Of a stretch of 64,000 bases of DNA, positions 21,500 to 33,329 are shown one piece after another; positions within the stretch are counted from its first letter, which is position 1, and every line of letters begins with the position of its first letter. This stretch comes from Dactylorhiza incarnata (Eukaryota; Streptophyta; Magnoliopsida; Asparagales; Orchidaceae). The stretch covers positions 10,892,001-10,956,000 of the forward strand of contig JAWHQI010000019.1 of assembly GCA_033032865.1 (NCBI GenBank). Direction: 5' to 3'. The notes under the pieces are model-generated. The model saw nothing but the letters and a program-made list of their open reading frames with translations, was not told the origin of the DNA and did not search any database. Made by a program: the position numbers and the translations under genes.

Positions 21500-24400
21500 T
21501 ATCCCACTAGTGCAGGTCGTTCTCAGGAACCCAAGAATCATCCGAAGAAGATCGCCCCTACCAACGAACTAAGAAGCGATGTGTAGGCCCGTCCGGTGTG
21601 TCAATGGTCTCATCATCCAAAATCCTGTCAGGAGAGGGCAAAGCATGGAAAGATCTAGCAAAATTGTCAGCATCAGTTGAAGACAAAACAATATAATCTC
21701 CCACCCATGTGTCATCAGGTGAATCCTTGGCACACTCATTCCCAACCCCACATAATGTAGAAGAAGACTCACTCAAGGAAGAAAATGTAGAAGTTGTGGA
21801 AGTGGCATAGTATAGAGTGTTAAATCGAAAATATTACAGATAGGAAAAATTCTCCAATCCGCAGGTAAGCTTAAAACAACCGCATTACTTCCAATATTCT
21901 TAATTACCTTGAAGGGGCCAGCTCTCCGAGATGCCAACTTTTCATGGTTTCCGAAGGTAACCGCTCTGGGAGTAATCGGACCAAAACCCAATCGCCAACA
22001 TTAAAATTGGAGGGCCTCCGGTGGGCGTTAGCTTGTGCTCGGTAGACATCATATTGAGTAGTTAATTTCTCTTTAATACTTTTGTGGAGATCATGAACAT
22101 GGTGAGCGAAATCCTTTGCAAATTGGCTTGATTTATATGAAGGCGGTAATGATATCAAGTCAAGAGGCACATGAGCCTTATAGCCATGGACTATCTCGTT
22201 TGGTGACAAACCCGTCGACCTATTTTTGGAGTTATTATAGGCTAGTTGTGCATGAGGTAGGACCAAGTCCCAAGTACCCTTATGGTCACCCACAAGGCAC
22301 TGTAATAAACCACCCAGACTTCCATTTACCACCTCAGTCTGGCCATCCGTTTGGGGGTGGTAGGCAGAGGAAAATACAAGGTGGGTGCCCAACAAGGCTC
22401 ATAGCGTTTTCCAAAAATAACTAGTAAATTTAACATCCCTATCCGACACTATGGATTTTGGAACACCGCGATGACCGACGACTTCTTTAAAAAACAATTT
22501 GGCGATATGCGAAGCGTCATTGGTTTTGCTACATGGGACAAAATAAGCCATTTTGGAAAATCTATCTACCACGACCATGACGGAATCATGTCGACGCAAC
22601 GTAGGTGGAAGGCCTAACACAAAATCCATACTAAGATCTTCCCACGGGACAGAAGGGATATGTAAAGGCGTGTTGAGTCCAACATTAGTCTTATTGCCCT
22701 TGGCCAATTGGCAAGTGCGACAGCTACTCACGATCTTTCCGACAAAGGTTTTCAATTTAGGCCAGTAGAATTTTTCTTCTACTAACGCAATCGTCTTAGC
22801 CGTCCCAAAGTGACCCGCTAATCCACCGCTATGAAGCTCCCAAACTATAAAGTGTCAAAGTGATGAGGACGGGATGCATAAACGGGAGTGCCTAAACAGG
22901 TAGCCATCCCTAAGGAAGTAGGCCGAAATGGTGGTGGGGGATTCCTGTTGTGCTTCAAGGTAAATGTCCTTAAAGTCGGGACAAGTAACATATTCGTCTT
23001 TTATGCGTTCAAACCCAACGACCTTAACTTGCATAGTGGATAATAAAAGAGCCACACGACTAAGCGCATCCACGACCCTATTATCAGCCCCTTTTAGGTG
23101 CTTCAGCGTGAACGCATACTCTTGCAAAAATGAGACCCATTTGGCGTGTCTGGGGCTGATTTTTGCTTGAGAATTGATAAAACGCAGCGCTTCATGATCG
23201 GATAAGAGGACAAATTCTTTGGAGAGTAGGTAATGCCGCCAATGTGCAAGGCTACGTACTACCGCATAGAATTCTCGGTCATAGTTGGAATAGTTTAGTT
23301 TAGACCCGGAAAGTTTTTCGCTAAAATATCCTATGGGGTGACCGTCTTGGCTTAGCACTCCTCCAATCCCAACTCCGGAGGCGTCGCAAGATAATTCGAA
23401 AACCTTAGAAAAATCGGGCAACCGAAGTATAGGGGCTTCAGTCATTAGTGTTTTGATTTGTTCGAATGCACGCGTGGCAGATTTAGTCCATGTGAAATCG
23501 CCCTTCTTCAAACACTCCGTAATAGGCGCCATCACACTACTAAAGTTGCGTATAAACCGACGATAAAACCTGGCTAAGCCATGAAAAGAACGGACGTCAC
23601 GAATGGTCTTTGGCTCGGGCCAATCCCTAATAGCTTGGACCTTACTCTGGTCAACCTTAATGCCCTCTTCGCCAACGATGTATCCTAAAAACTCCACCTC
23701 TCGCGCATAGAAAATACACTTTTTAAAATTTAAGTAGAGGTGCTCTGATCGTAGCGTAGAAAAATCTAGACGTAGATGGGCAAGGTGATCGTGAGTGGAG
23801 GTGCTGTAGACTAGAATGTCATCGAAGTAGACCACCACAAACTTCCCCAGGTAGGGCTGGAAAGTATGGGTCATCATGCGAGAGAAAGTGCTCGGGGCAT
23901 TAGAGAGCCCAAATGGCATCACTAGCCATTCATACAAACCTTCTTTTGACTTAAAGGCGATTTTCCATTCGTCGCCCTCTCGTATGCAGATTTGGTGGTA
24001 TCCGCTACGTAGATCTAACTTAGAGAAGATGGATGAACCCGCCAACATGTCAAGTAGATCATCTAACCGCGGAATTGGAAATCGATATTTGACGGTGATT
24101 TTGTTGATAGCGTGGCTATCAACACACATCCGCCAAGACCCTTCTTTCTTGGGAGCTAAGAGGGCCGGAACTGCGCACGGACTCAAGCTATGGTGTATGA
24201 ACCCTTTGGATAACAAATCTGAAATTTGTCGTTGTAACTCTAGATGCGCGGAGGGGTTTAAGCGATAATGAGGGAGACTCGGTAAAGAGGAGCCCGGGAT
24301 AAAATCTATCACGTGTTGGATATCACGCATAGGAGGTAACTCCGATGGCAATTCCTCTGGGTAAACTTCTGTATATTCGTCCAAAAGATCCCTCAACCCC

Positions 24401-26172
24401 GCAGGCAAACCATCCATCAAAGGTACATCTTCCCTCGCGGCTAAACAAACTAACGCATACATCACGCCGTCCATAAATGAATCACGCTCAAACTCTCGCC
24501 TCCCAATCAGACTTAGACTCTTCTTTTCTACAGGCAATGTGGTGTCCCTGGATGAACTACACGTGTCCTTAGGGAGGGTGGGCCTCAAGACCACCTTCTT
24601 ACCATTGAATAAAAATTCATAAGTGTTGGATCGTCCATAATGAGTAACGTCGTGGTCGAATAACCAGGGACGGCCAAGAAGGACATGGCAAGCGTCCATG
24701 GGTATCACGTCACACCAAACCTGATCCGAATATGATTTGATGCGGAGGGGAACTAAACAACGCTTACTAACTGGAAGTGAGGCCTTATTCACCCAAGCAA
24801 CCTTATATGGTTGTGGGTGGGGCTCCGCATTAAGGGACATGCGGGTAACCGCGCCCTCGGAGATAACGTTCATACTACTCCCGCTGTTAATGATCAGCTT
24901 ACATAATTTATCCCCGCTCTTAAAAATCAAAGAGAATAAATTCGTCCTATTCCAGTCACCGGAGGGGCGAGGGGCATTCAAGATACATCGCATGACCATA
25001 AGATTGGAGTCATCCTCCAGGTCACTAGGGACCCCCTCCAAGTCACTCTCTTCCAAAGCTTCATACACCACATCAGTCGGATCCGATGCGGACTCAAGCA
25101 GGGCCAGTTTAGCCACCGTTTTCGTAGGACAATTCACCGCGTAATGGCCTTGCACACCACATGCATAGCAGGTGGCAGCCACCCGAGTAATCTTTCCAAC
25201 TGGGATTCGCTCCCCATTTGGACTCTTAGTGTTTCTAGCGGTGATCACGACGGTGTCGGGGTCAGTAGTTTTGTACTTACCTTTATCCTTAAAGGTGGGC
25301 GTGGACGTGTTTGGGGCTGATTTCCCCTTTTGGGGAGATGCCCGCACCTTGGACTTAAAGGCGAGGTGACACTCGATGTCTAGGGCCACATTAAAGGACG
25401 TGTTTAGGTCTGTGTGCCCATAACGCAACAACTTACTCTGGATGTCCAAATTTAGGCCCTTACGGAACCTAGAGAGAGTCACCTCCGGTAGCTCTCGGAC
25501 TTCGCACAGTAACATCTTATCCTTTAGATCGCTCATGTATTCCTCTACCGACCTATTCCCTTGCTTAAGTGTGGTCAGCTCATCGAACATTTGGGATCGA
25601 TGATAGACAGGCACATATTGATCTGTAAGCAGATTCTTCATGGCGGGCCCACCAATTGGTGGCAAACCATGGTCGTTTCCTAACCCATAGCGCCTCTCCT
25701 CATTTAACCAAAATACCTTAGCCCTCCCCGTTAGCTTCATTCGCGCTACTTGAACCTTTTGTAAGTCGGATAGTTGGTGCCATTCAAAATAGCATTCCAT
25801 ATCCATGACCCAATTCAAGAAGATTTGGGGTTCTCCTAATCCATCGTAAGTGGGGGCGTCAATCCTAATGGCTTTGGTAATATTAAAGTCTCTACCATGT
25901 CGGGCTTGGAATTGCGGTGCCCATGGGGAGTCTTCGGTGACGTCCTCCTTGTCAGGTGGAGGGGGTGGGCCTTGTGGTCTACGTGCGGCTTGTGCATTTT
26001 GATTGGCCAAAATTTGATTTAACAATGTCGTCATGTCGGTCATTTGCCGCTCAAGACCTTCTACATCGTAACGAAGGTCCGAGGCGGCCGCAGAAGGGTT
26101 ATTCGGATTCCTTCCGTCAACCATGGGAACAAAGGATGAACAGTTATATACTGTTCCGCTCCTAGTGCACAT
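21500..26172 (-). pseudogene. gag-pol: gag-pol polyprotein of the CRM-like element (stops and frameshifts)
   Basis: A 1105-codon open frame from the Met at 26172 to a TGA at 22855. Residues 1-330 are gag; zinc knuckle CYACGVQGHYAVNC at 335-348; protease near 425-440 reads INSGSSMNVIS, with the catalytic Asp changed to Asn (one G-to-A change); RT about 600-830 with YFDD at 782-785; RNase H about 925-1040 with CDAS and DALSR. The same frame continues past the TGA: integrase zinc region [36 protein letters not shown], then a second TGA (22396-22398), then HPQTDGQTEV with the catalytic Glu. Two frameshifts follow (about 21985 and 21780). The chromo-like tail THRFLVRW meets stops at 21558 and about 21528. 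Its last part is in the LTR (33108-33300). Confidence 0.92.
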
Positions 26173-26427
26173 GCAAGACCCAGAAAATTTATGAGAGTTG
26201 ATTTTCCCTAGGGCTATAGCTAGACTGAAAATAAGACAATTTTATATTTTCTTGATGCACATAAAACAAGGAACATGCATAATTTTTTTTTAAATTGTTG
26301 ATTTTAGGCAAAAGGTGGAAGTGCGAACTAACGAATGACCACTAGGGTCGACTAAGACTCAGAGAACCCACCAAAGAAAGGATGCATCGACTGAAAAGCC
26401 AATACGAACCTATCTCTGATACCAAAT
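26173..26427 (-). other. 5' leader and primer site of the CRM-like element
   Basis: Short untranslated leader between the LTR and the gag Met at 26172. At 26413-26424 TCTCTGATACCA is the complement of TGGTATCAGAGA, an initiator-Met-tRNA-type primer site 3 nt from the LTR. No gene here; only 255 bp. Confidence 0.85.
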
Positions 26428-27034
26428 TGGTGGCGGGCTAGTCTCCGAAAGACTAGTGCACGACTAAATGACGCTCTCTCACAATACCACGCTCTCCAAA
26501 CGTATTTGGGTAGAAATCTAACCACCTAATCCGATGTCAAGAAATCACAAACCTAACGTCAGTACCAAGAGGATCCGACTAAAACAGCGATCGAAAAGTA
26601 GTCGGAAGATGTAAGATCCCCCTCCCGGAACACAAAACACGGTCGAGGGGAGTCTTATGCCCAGAACAGCCGCCTTGCGGTAGCGTCAGCACACGGGCTA
26701 ACCTGTACCACCAGACGCCTATCCTGCCGGCCAAACCAACTGAACAGCGCCAACCCATCAATAATAGAAAGCATTAACGTCATAGGTTCACAATAAGTAT
26801 TAAAGTCCAGAATAGTACAGAGAAAAGCAGAAAGCTACACAAGCTCCTGCAAATCATCAGAGTAACCAGCTAAATGCCCCAAGGGCTACATCTCACAACA
26901 CTCACCCGCCTCTGTCACTGACGGCAGCTAAGGTACCACAAACCCCAGCCCTGCACACCTGACTTGGCTGGCCTCCGGTGTTGAACGCTGCTATACCACT
27001 GAATGTGCTCCTAAAGAGAGGGACGTAGCAACCG

Positions 27035-27051
27035 TTAGTCATAAAGACTAA
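27035..27051 (-). other. Conserved TTAGTC hairpin, solo LTR copy
   Basis: Identical to the 17-nt hairpin in B (11704-11720) and D (36052-36068), with the flank ACCGTTAGTC also shared. It lies 270 nt from the twin hairpins. Confidence 0.7.
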
Positions 27052-27320
27052 GTGGCTTCCCATCCGCTCCCCCGACGACTCCAAGGTACCGGGCAGAAGG
27101 AAAGGAAGAAAAGCCGCAATATAACAGTAATATACAAAGCAGGTGACGGGGAAAGTAAACTAGTGTATACACAAATTCTAAGCTACACAAGTGTAAAAGG
27201 GGCTAATCTAATCATGTATAAGCAGGAGTATAATAAAGGTGTACAGGAGTAAATAAACAGTAAGTAAAGCAGGTAAAGCAAGGCAGTAAGAACAGTAGCG
27301 ATAAGTAATCAATCTCGTAC

Positions 27321-27417
27321 CCTAACTTATATGCATGCCCATACAAACTTATAAGTTAGGATTTCCAGGAATTATAACTCATCATATAAAAGAGCCCATA
27401 CTAATTTATATGATGAG
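27321..27417 (-). other. Twin hairpins with CCCATAC loops, solo LTR copy
   Basis: Hairpin 1 pairs CCTAACTTATA (27321-27331) with TATAAGTTAGG (27350-27360), an 11-bp stem with an 18-nt loop containing GCCCATAC. Hairpin 2 pairs CTCATCATATAAA (27378-27390) with its complement (27405-27417), 13 bp, loop AGAGCCCATACTAA. In sense this loop reads TTAGTATGGGCTCT and shares TAGTATGGG with the leader loops of element 1. Relative to B, the second pair of stem 1 changes from T-A to C-G, with both sides altered. Confidence 0.87.
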
Positions 27418-30400
27418 GATCCGCAAGTGCGTATGCTATGCTATGCCATGAATGTTTTATGCAATGAAACTCACACACACGACTCTATGCGCATAGACCT
27501 TTATAGTTCCCTCTGTTTGAAAGGATGCCAACCTCTCGGGTACCAACCGCTGTGACACACGGTGGTAGCGGACCGGGCTGTCCACTCCTAGGCGGGTATA
27601 CACTCTACCAGGCCTAGATCGTACGTACGCCTCGACGCTAAACAACCGCGGAGCTCTGCGTACTCTTTGCTGGAGTCCACCAGACTGTGAGCCAAGTGAG
27701 ATGTGTCTTCGGGGAACTGTCATCCCGACACGCAGCCAAGCTGGCTCCTTAGACCCCTACACACCTGCTAAGTCGACGTACCGCGGTCGGAGTGACGACC
27801 TGCCTAGTACCGAAGACCTGCCACATTTCTGAGAAAGTTACCGGGATAATCATCCCCTCTAGGTTCCCGTTCGTCTAACCGAGCACCACAATACTGCCAC
27901 TCCCGCAACTGGGAGGAGTTACATAAATCCAATCTTACCCTACTATGGCTACTCTTGCCTACTTTAAATGTTATTGCAATTTAGGGTTAATCTTGGACTT
28001 CCCGAGGGTTACCCTGTAAGGGGCTCGCTACGGTACTAGGAACTACAATGGGATGACACCCCAAAGTTCCCTTTCTCAAGACACTTAGTATTATTGGTAT
28101 CCACCCATAAGATTACCCTCTTATCATCTCACTTGAATTAAACCTCAGTGCTTTATGACCCTCTAAGGGGAAAGACGATCTTTCGTCAATCCCGAGCACA
28201 GCCTTACCCATAGCTCACCAAGCACTCTCTCACCACCTAAGCTCCTTTTTGGTGTCCAAATCAGGTACACCAATTGCCTCCCATTCCCACCTAATGGTCT
28301 GCAAGTTATCTCCATTCTACCGTTTTACTATTCGCAGACCAAATGAGTTATATGAACCACATAAGGGGAGGTACTACAAATATTCATCCAATTGACTCAA
28401 GATTATTACCAGAAGACTATCCTGATATTATAAGACTAAGCTCGGCTTTTACTCAAGGGTTGTTTCTCATCCCACCCTATTAGATTCAACATATATATTT
28501 AAATGTTAATACATACTACGCCATCAATCGTTCATTACATAATTTTCCCCAATATTTAGGTCAATCACCTCCAATGTTATATTAAAATCATAATAATAAC
28601 CTTTACATATAATGTAATTAGGAGCACTATTCAAATCACAACTTGCCTAAAGTTTCATGCACATATTTATTGTCCTAGAGCGTCATCAAACAAGTGATCA
28701 ATCAAATGGCTATATTAACCCAAGACTTCTAAAATTTCCTCTACACGTCAGGATTAGCGTCTTAAGTGTTTACACCATATCCCAGCTCATTCGGAATAGT
28801 CTTGATAGCTATTTTCGGCACAATAATTTTATAACCTAATATTGACAAATCACAACAAGTTTATATCCAAAAATTATGAAATTTAAGAGAGATGTCCACA
28901 TTGTCATCAACATTTATCTACCAATTCCAAACATCCTCCGATGAACAAAACAAGGTAAATCACCAAAAAATATATAAACAAGGATCCATTTCAATTCCAA
29001 TCTCGCTGAAGCCTCTAGCAGAGACTCGTTGCTTTGTTACGATCACAATTTATTATTCACAAAATGACAATAAATATTCATCTAAAAAAATCATGAAATT
29101 CTACAGCGATATGCACATCATCATCAACATCATCTCTACAATTTTTGTTTTGAACAACAACAAGTATCAATGAAGTTATTCCAAAATTCATCGAGACTTA
29201 GGCTACCATGACACAGAATACTAAAACTGAATTTCTGAGAGTTTCACTACACTAAAATTTACGTGCCACCCCATTCTGGAAAGTTAACAACAAGGGCTAC
29301 AAATTTTATGTTGAACCGAAGGTCCAATTCCAAGTGTTTCATCCTCAAACAAGCTCAACAAGCTGGCTGTGTAATACATGACAGCAAACTTACAAACCTT
29401 AATTACACAGTTTGTTTTCAAGGGTTATCTAGGGAGCTACAGGGCTCCTCAAAATATGTACAGTCACTCATAGTATATCAAAGTCATACAAGGTCATATG
29501 ACCTTACATTTTATTTTATTAAGGAAAAGGTGGCAATTTCATTTATTAGGGAGAAAAGTACTTATGTGCCTCTAACAAGTCTCATGATGATTATCCTAGC
29601 CCTATAGCCCCATTCCCTACCTAGGGATGAAGTTTGGTTATCTAAATATGTGTTTAGGTCCTAGTTGCTTCATTAAGGCCCAAAAGGGCAATTAAGTAAT
29701 TTTAGAGGTATGGGCTAGGTTTTTTGGTCTCCATTGCTCCAATCACCCATTGATGATGAGCAAGACCCTACACAATCCCTAAGCCCTATTACCACTGGAT
29801 TTGGATAAGCCCTTATGGCTAAGCTCCAAAATCCACAAGCCACCAAGGCTAAGTGGTTTTCAAACCTAGGGCATCAAAATACCCCTTGGCGGTTCACCAT
29901 TAAGATGAACTCCAATTGTCCTCAAATTTGAAGCAGAGGCTACTCATATACATAACTACATGCCACCAAAAGGTTGGGGCCATTAGGGGTGATTACACCC
30001 ACTAATTATTCTTAGGTCAGTTTTCTAAGTTATGATTAAAACTAAAACAAAAGGTGCCCTAAACATACCACTATTTGGGCACAGGGTAGGCCTAGGGTAC
30101 ATAAAATTCTTTTTAAACTCGGCTATGTAAGAGTGAAAGAAAATTGCAGTTATTAAAATAAAATTACTAGCACACATCTTAAGCACATCAGACGATCACC
30201 TCATCGTCTACCTCCAGCCTAGGGCTGCGATCTGCCCAACCTGAAATATAACACATCTCTTCGTCGGCCACCAAAAACCCCAAACCGACCGACTAACACC
30301 GCCACCACCTTCCTCGCTTTGAGGTACATCGACGGGTGACGTGATAGCGGTCGGAAGTGGCCGGAACATTTACCCGAAACATTTATTTCAGGCCGTCTCT

Positions 30401-31733
30401 TCACGTCTTGCTCTCCAATCGACTCTATTGAGATCGATATCTCACCTAGTGTGATCTAGGAAACTAGCACCAAGGGAGAGGGGAGGAAGCTCACCGAGTG
30501 TCCATGCATGCTATCCAATAGCCGCGAATGCGGCATTTGTCCGTCGCTCCCGGTCATGGCCGGATATCGCCGATCCGGATCTCGTCGGACGTCGTCGAAG
30601 AGGAGTCGGCCCGTCGAGTGGGCTGTTTTGGTTTGGAGAGCGAGAGCTCGTTGTTTTCGGCCTTGGAAGCAGTGCTCTCCTGAGAATGAAGTCGAGGGCG
30701 CAGTTGGAACTTGATCCGCAAGGATCTCGGGTCAGCCCACCACAAACGGAGGAATCGGTCTTGGATCTCGCTGAAAATGGAGCTTAGAGTGTAGAGAGGG
30801 GAAATGGAGAGATTTGTAGGGAGATGGATCTGGGAGTTCTCCAGCTGCCATGGAAGAAGAGGAGAGGCGGAGGAGCTGGATGACGATCTCGTGAAGGGCG
30901 GCCACGGGAGAGCTCGCCGGAGGGGAACCTTACTGGAAATGAAGAGTTGCCGGGTGTGAGGTGGTGCGCCGGAGTGAGCTCGCTGTGAGATGAGCGGTGC
31001 CGGAGGAGTTGCCGCAGAAGCTGCCAGAGCCGCGAGGAGGACTGGAGTCGTGGAGGGCTCACGGGGAGGTGAGGGATGGTCGGAGTTCGGCAAGGTTGGC
31101 GGGCATGGCGTTTGCCGGATCTGAGTGTAGATGAGCAGGCGGCGGAGCTGTTGGATCTGGAAGAGCTGGAGAGCTCGGCAATGGAGGTTGTAGAGAGAGA
31201 GAGATGGCGTACTGCTGGCACTAGAGGAGGGCGCCGTCGGAGTTGTTTTGCCGTGAGAAACGGGAGCTCGCCGGAGTGGTATTGCCGTGAGAAATGGGAG
31301 CTCGCCGGAGTAAGAGGTGAAGGAGGAGGGGTTGCCGGTCATGGTAGATGTAGAGAGAGAGAGAGGGAGAGAGAGGGGGAGGCGCCGACTGCTGAAATCG
31401 GAAGGAAGGGGATCGGTTTTTTTTTAGTCTTCTAACCTAACAAACGTATATACATATATATATAATATTTATATATTATTAATAATATTATTATTATCTT
31501 ATTAAAACATAAGTTATTTCATTCAAACACCCGCATATCGCTCCTGGGAACTTGTAATTTGTTCCAGACGGGCTCGTTTTGACCGTCTCGCTGATACGCA
31601 TCTATCAGAACAGTCCACGATCAAATCCGAGTTCGTTTGCCTATTTTACACTCCCCGGAGCGTTTGCGGCATAATTCGACTTAAACGTCAAAACTCCTTC
31701 AAACGACGTCGGAATCGCAAACGGATAAATTCG

Positions 31734-32140
31734 TTGAACTCGTACTATTGTTACGAGTCTAACAAGACCGACTGGGGTCAATTGTGAGGTCGTTTGGTCA
31801 ATTTCACCATTTTGGATAAATATGCTATCCGCAGACCACATTATAAATTCGCCGATTCTCATCAGAATCGAGCGCGGACAGTTTTGTTGAACTCGTATAG
31901 GCTTCACGAGTCTAACAAAACTGACTGGGGTGAATACCGAGACCGTCTGCTGCATATCGCCTTTTGGATAAATATGTTATCCGCAGACCACATTATAAAT
32001 TCGCCGATTCTCATCAGAATCGAGCGCGGACAGTTTTGTGGAACTCGTATAGGCTTCACGAGTCTAACAAAACTGACTGGGGTGAATACCGAGACCGTCT
32101 GCTGCATATCGCCTTTTGGATAAATATGCTATTCGCAGAC
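31734..32140 (-). repeat. 152-153-bp tandem repeat in U3 of the solo LTR
   Basis: Units start at 31734, 31887 and 32039; the last is incomplete. Each contains GAACTCGTA...ACGAGTCTAACAA, an inverted repeat (CTCGT/ACGAG), and CGCAGACC. In sense orientation the array is at the start of the LTR. It has no counterpart in B or D. Confidence 0.85.
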
Positions 32141-33107
32141 CGTGCCATTTGAGCTAACGTACGCACTATAATTCCTTCAAGGCGGTACGCCTCCTTCGAG
32201 TTTTGTTGCTCAAGTTATGTTCTCCGGACGGCTCGGATCCCGATACAGCAAACATCGGGACAAAGAATAGAACTGGTATTCGCCGCGTTCGTCGAGTGCA
32301 CTCCTCCGGCTCAGGTGCAAGCCGGGCCCCCAATACACCACGAGCTTGAGTCAACTCGCTCGACTCAAAAACGCGCACAAGGGGTCTAGCTCGAATCGGG
32401 ATGTTACAGAAGAACTCTCAAAAGGGATGGTCTCCGGATTGCCGCGATCCACCAAATCGGAAGGGGATATCGCTTCACCTTGCGGATTTGAATTAGATCT
32501 TGCCAATCCTTCAAGGTCTCAAGAGATCGGAAATTATTACGATTGATTCAAGCAAAACGCAGCAAAAAAAATCATTCAATGATTCCAAAGCCACACTCAA
32601 ACTTGCCACCAAATGAACGGAGGAGAACACACCAAGTGGAGGAGATTCGTTACCCAACCGAGAAGATAACTAGGCGAGTCTCACACCAAGGATCCGTCGG
32701 AGTCGCACCGAAGGAGATACACCGCTTGCCTTCAACGGAGTCGCACCGATGAAGATCTCTCGCCGAGGGAAGAGTGGCCACACCTTGGCTTGCCCGAACT
32801 TCTCAAGGAGGAGGGAGGGGGGCGGCGGCCAAGAGGGAGAGCCCTTAGGGTTCAGCTTTTTTTAATCATCAAAATCTGAATTAAAGAGAGGAAGCCCACC
32901 TATATATAGTGGAGTCTCATTACATCATAACCATGCATGAAAGAAATCAAATCCTAGCCACTAGTTATGCTAAACGCAGTCCAGAACAGGGTAAACGCAG
33001 TACACATTAACATACATGCTGAATTTAAAACTTTAGAACTAAAAATAACGGTAACGGAGAATAAGAAACTAATATTTAATATGTTTTATAATCAAATTAA
33101 ATATTAG

Positions 33108-33300
33108 TTAAGTGCGAGGACGCAAGTCGTAGCGGCGGCGAGCGTTGCGAGCACGATCCCCATTATTGTTACGCCTCAAGTCCTTTACGGCGGTGACGAC
33201 TTCCTCGGTAAAATCTTCAATAGGTCGAGGCGCCATCACATCAGCACGAGCAGTAGGAGTAGCACCACGAACATGATGCGTAGGAGGCGGGCCTGCATCA
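33108..33300 (-). pseudogene. C-terminal polyprotein tail encoded in the 5' LTR of the CRM-like element
   Basis: In sense the LTR starts with an open frame reading [20 protein letters not shown] and ending ARRRYDLRPRT, then a stop at 33108. It is rich in Arg, with no start codon of its own inside the LTR. In CRM-type elements the polyprotein reads through the purine tract into the 3' LTR, so this segment would be the end of integrase when present in the 3' LTR. The 3' LTR of this copy has lost exactly that part, so the tail survives only in the 5' LTR, where it cannot be joined to pol. The role is inference from known CRM organisation. Confidence 0.65.
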
Positions 33301-33305
33301 TTAAT

Positions 33306-33329
33306 ACAGAGAAAATGCGGGTTGTGACA
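33306..33329 (+). repeat. Last 24 bp of the 3' LTR of element A
   Basis: AAAATGCGGGTTGTGACA matches the end of both LTRs of element 1 and is preceded by the TTAAT duplicate (33301-33305). It is the right-hand remainder of the A LTR displaced by the CRM-like element. The following GAGCA (33330-33334) should be the target duplicate of A, with its partner outside the window. Confidence 0.88.

Larger units (their letters stand above)
26610..32408 (-). mobile_element. Solo LTR of the B/D family, 5.8 kb
   Basis: Flanked by exact GAAGA duplicates (26605-26609 and 32409-32413), confirmed because the uninterrupted sequence is present in the other LTR (21082-21100). Plus orientation TGTAAGATCC...GGGATGTTACA, so sense is minus. 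Start, internal hairpins and end match the B and D LTRs. It probably arose by recombination between two LTRs of a full element. Contents: TTAGTC hairpin (27035-27051), twin hairpins (27321-27417), an AT-rich middle with no gene, a G/C-rich part (30180-31420) with reading frames on both strands that are low-complexity R/S/P-rich and not convincing, AT repeats (31440-31500), and a 153-bp tandem repeat (31734-32140). Confidence 0.9.
20910..33300 (-). mobile_element. CRM-like Ty3/Gypsy chromovirus, minus strand (with nested solo LTR)
   Basis: Inserted in the 3' LTR of A with an exact TTAAT target duplication at 20905-20909 and 33301-33305. In sense order (right to left): 5' LTR 33300-26428, primer site 26424-26413, gag-pol 26172 to about 21500, and a truncated 3' LTR 21465-20910. 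Net length without the nested 5.8-kb solo LTR is about 6.6 kb. Clade call: one gag-pol frame, RT block YFDDILVYS, RNase H reading FVLLSDHEALRFINSQ, and a polyprotein tail encoded inside the LTR start, known from centromeric (CRM) chromoviruses. Reina is the main alternative. Stops, frameshifts and loss of the 3' LTR start make this copy inactive. Confidence 0.88.
26428..33300 (-). repeat. 5' LTR of the CRM-like element, split by a solo LTR (net 1069 bp)
   Basis: Plus orientation TGGTGGCGGG...CCTGCATCA. It consists of 26428-26609 and 32414-33300; between them lies the solo LTR with its GAAGA duplicates. The first 557 net bp match the truncated 3' LTR. A TATA-like TATATATAG lies at 32911-32919, readable on either strand. 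In sense orientation the LTR opens with a 63-codon reading frame (33300-33108). Confidence 0.9.

Noticed and set aside
22964..26165. Plus-strand frames of 60-135 codons opposite the CRM-like pol
   Set aside because: Antisense shadows of a recognised gag-pol frame with no similarity of their own.
30554..31435. A 262-codon minus frame and 119-codon plus frame in the solo LTR, as a possible host gene fragment
   Set aside because: Ser/Pro/Arg-rich with no recognisable domain, located inside a bounded LTR with target duplicates; GC-rich composition explains the open frames. A captured gene fragment cannot be fully excluded.
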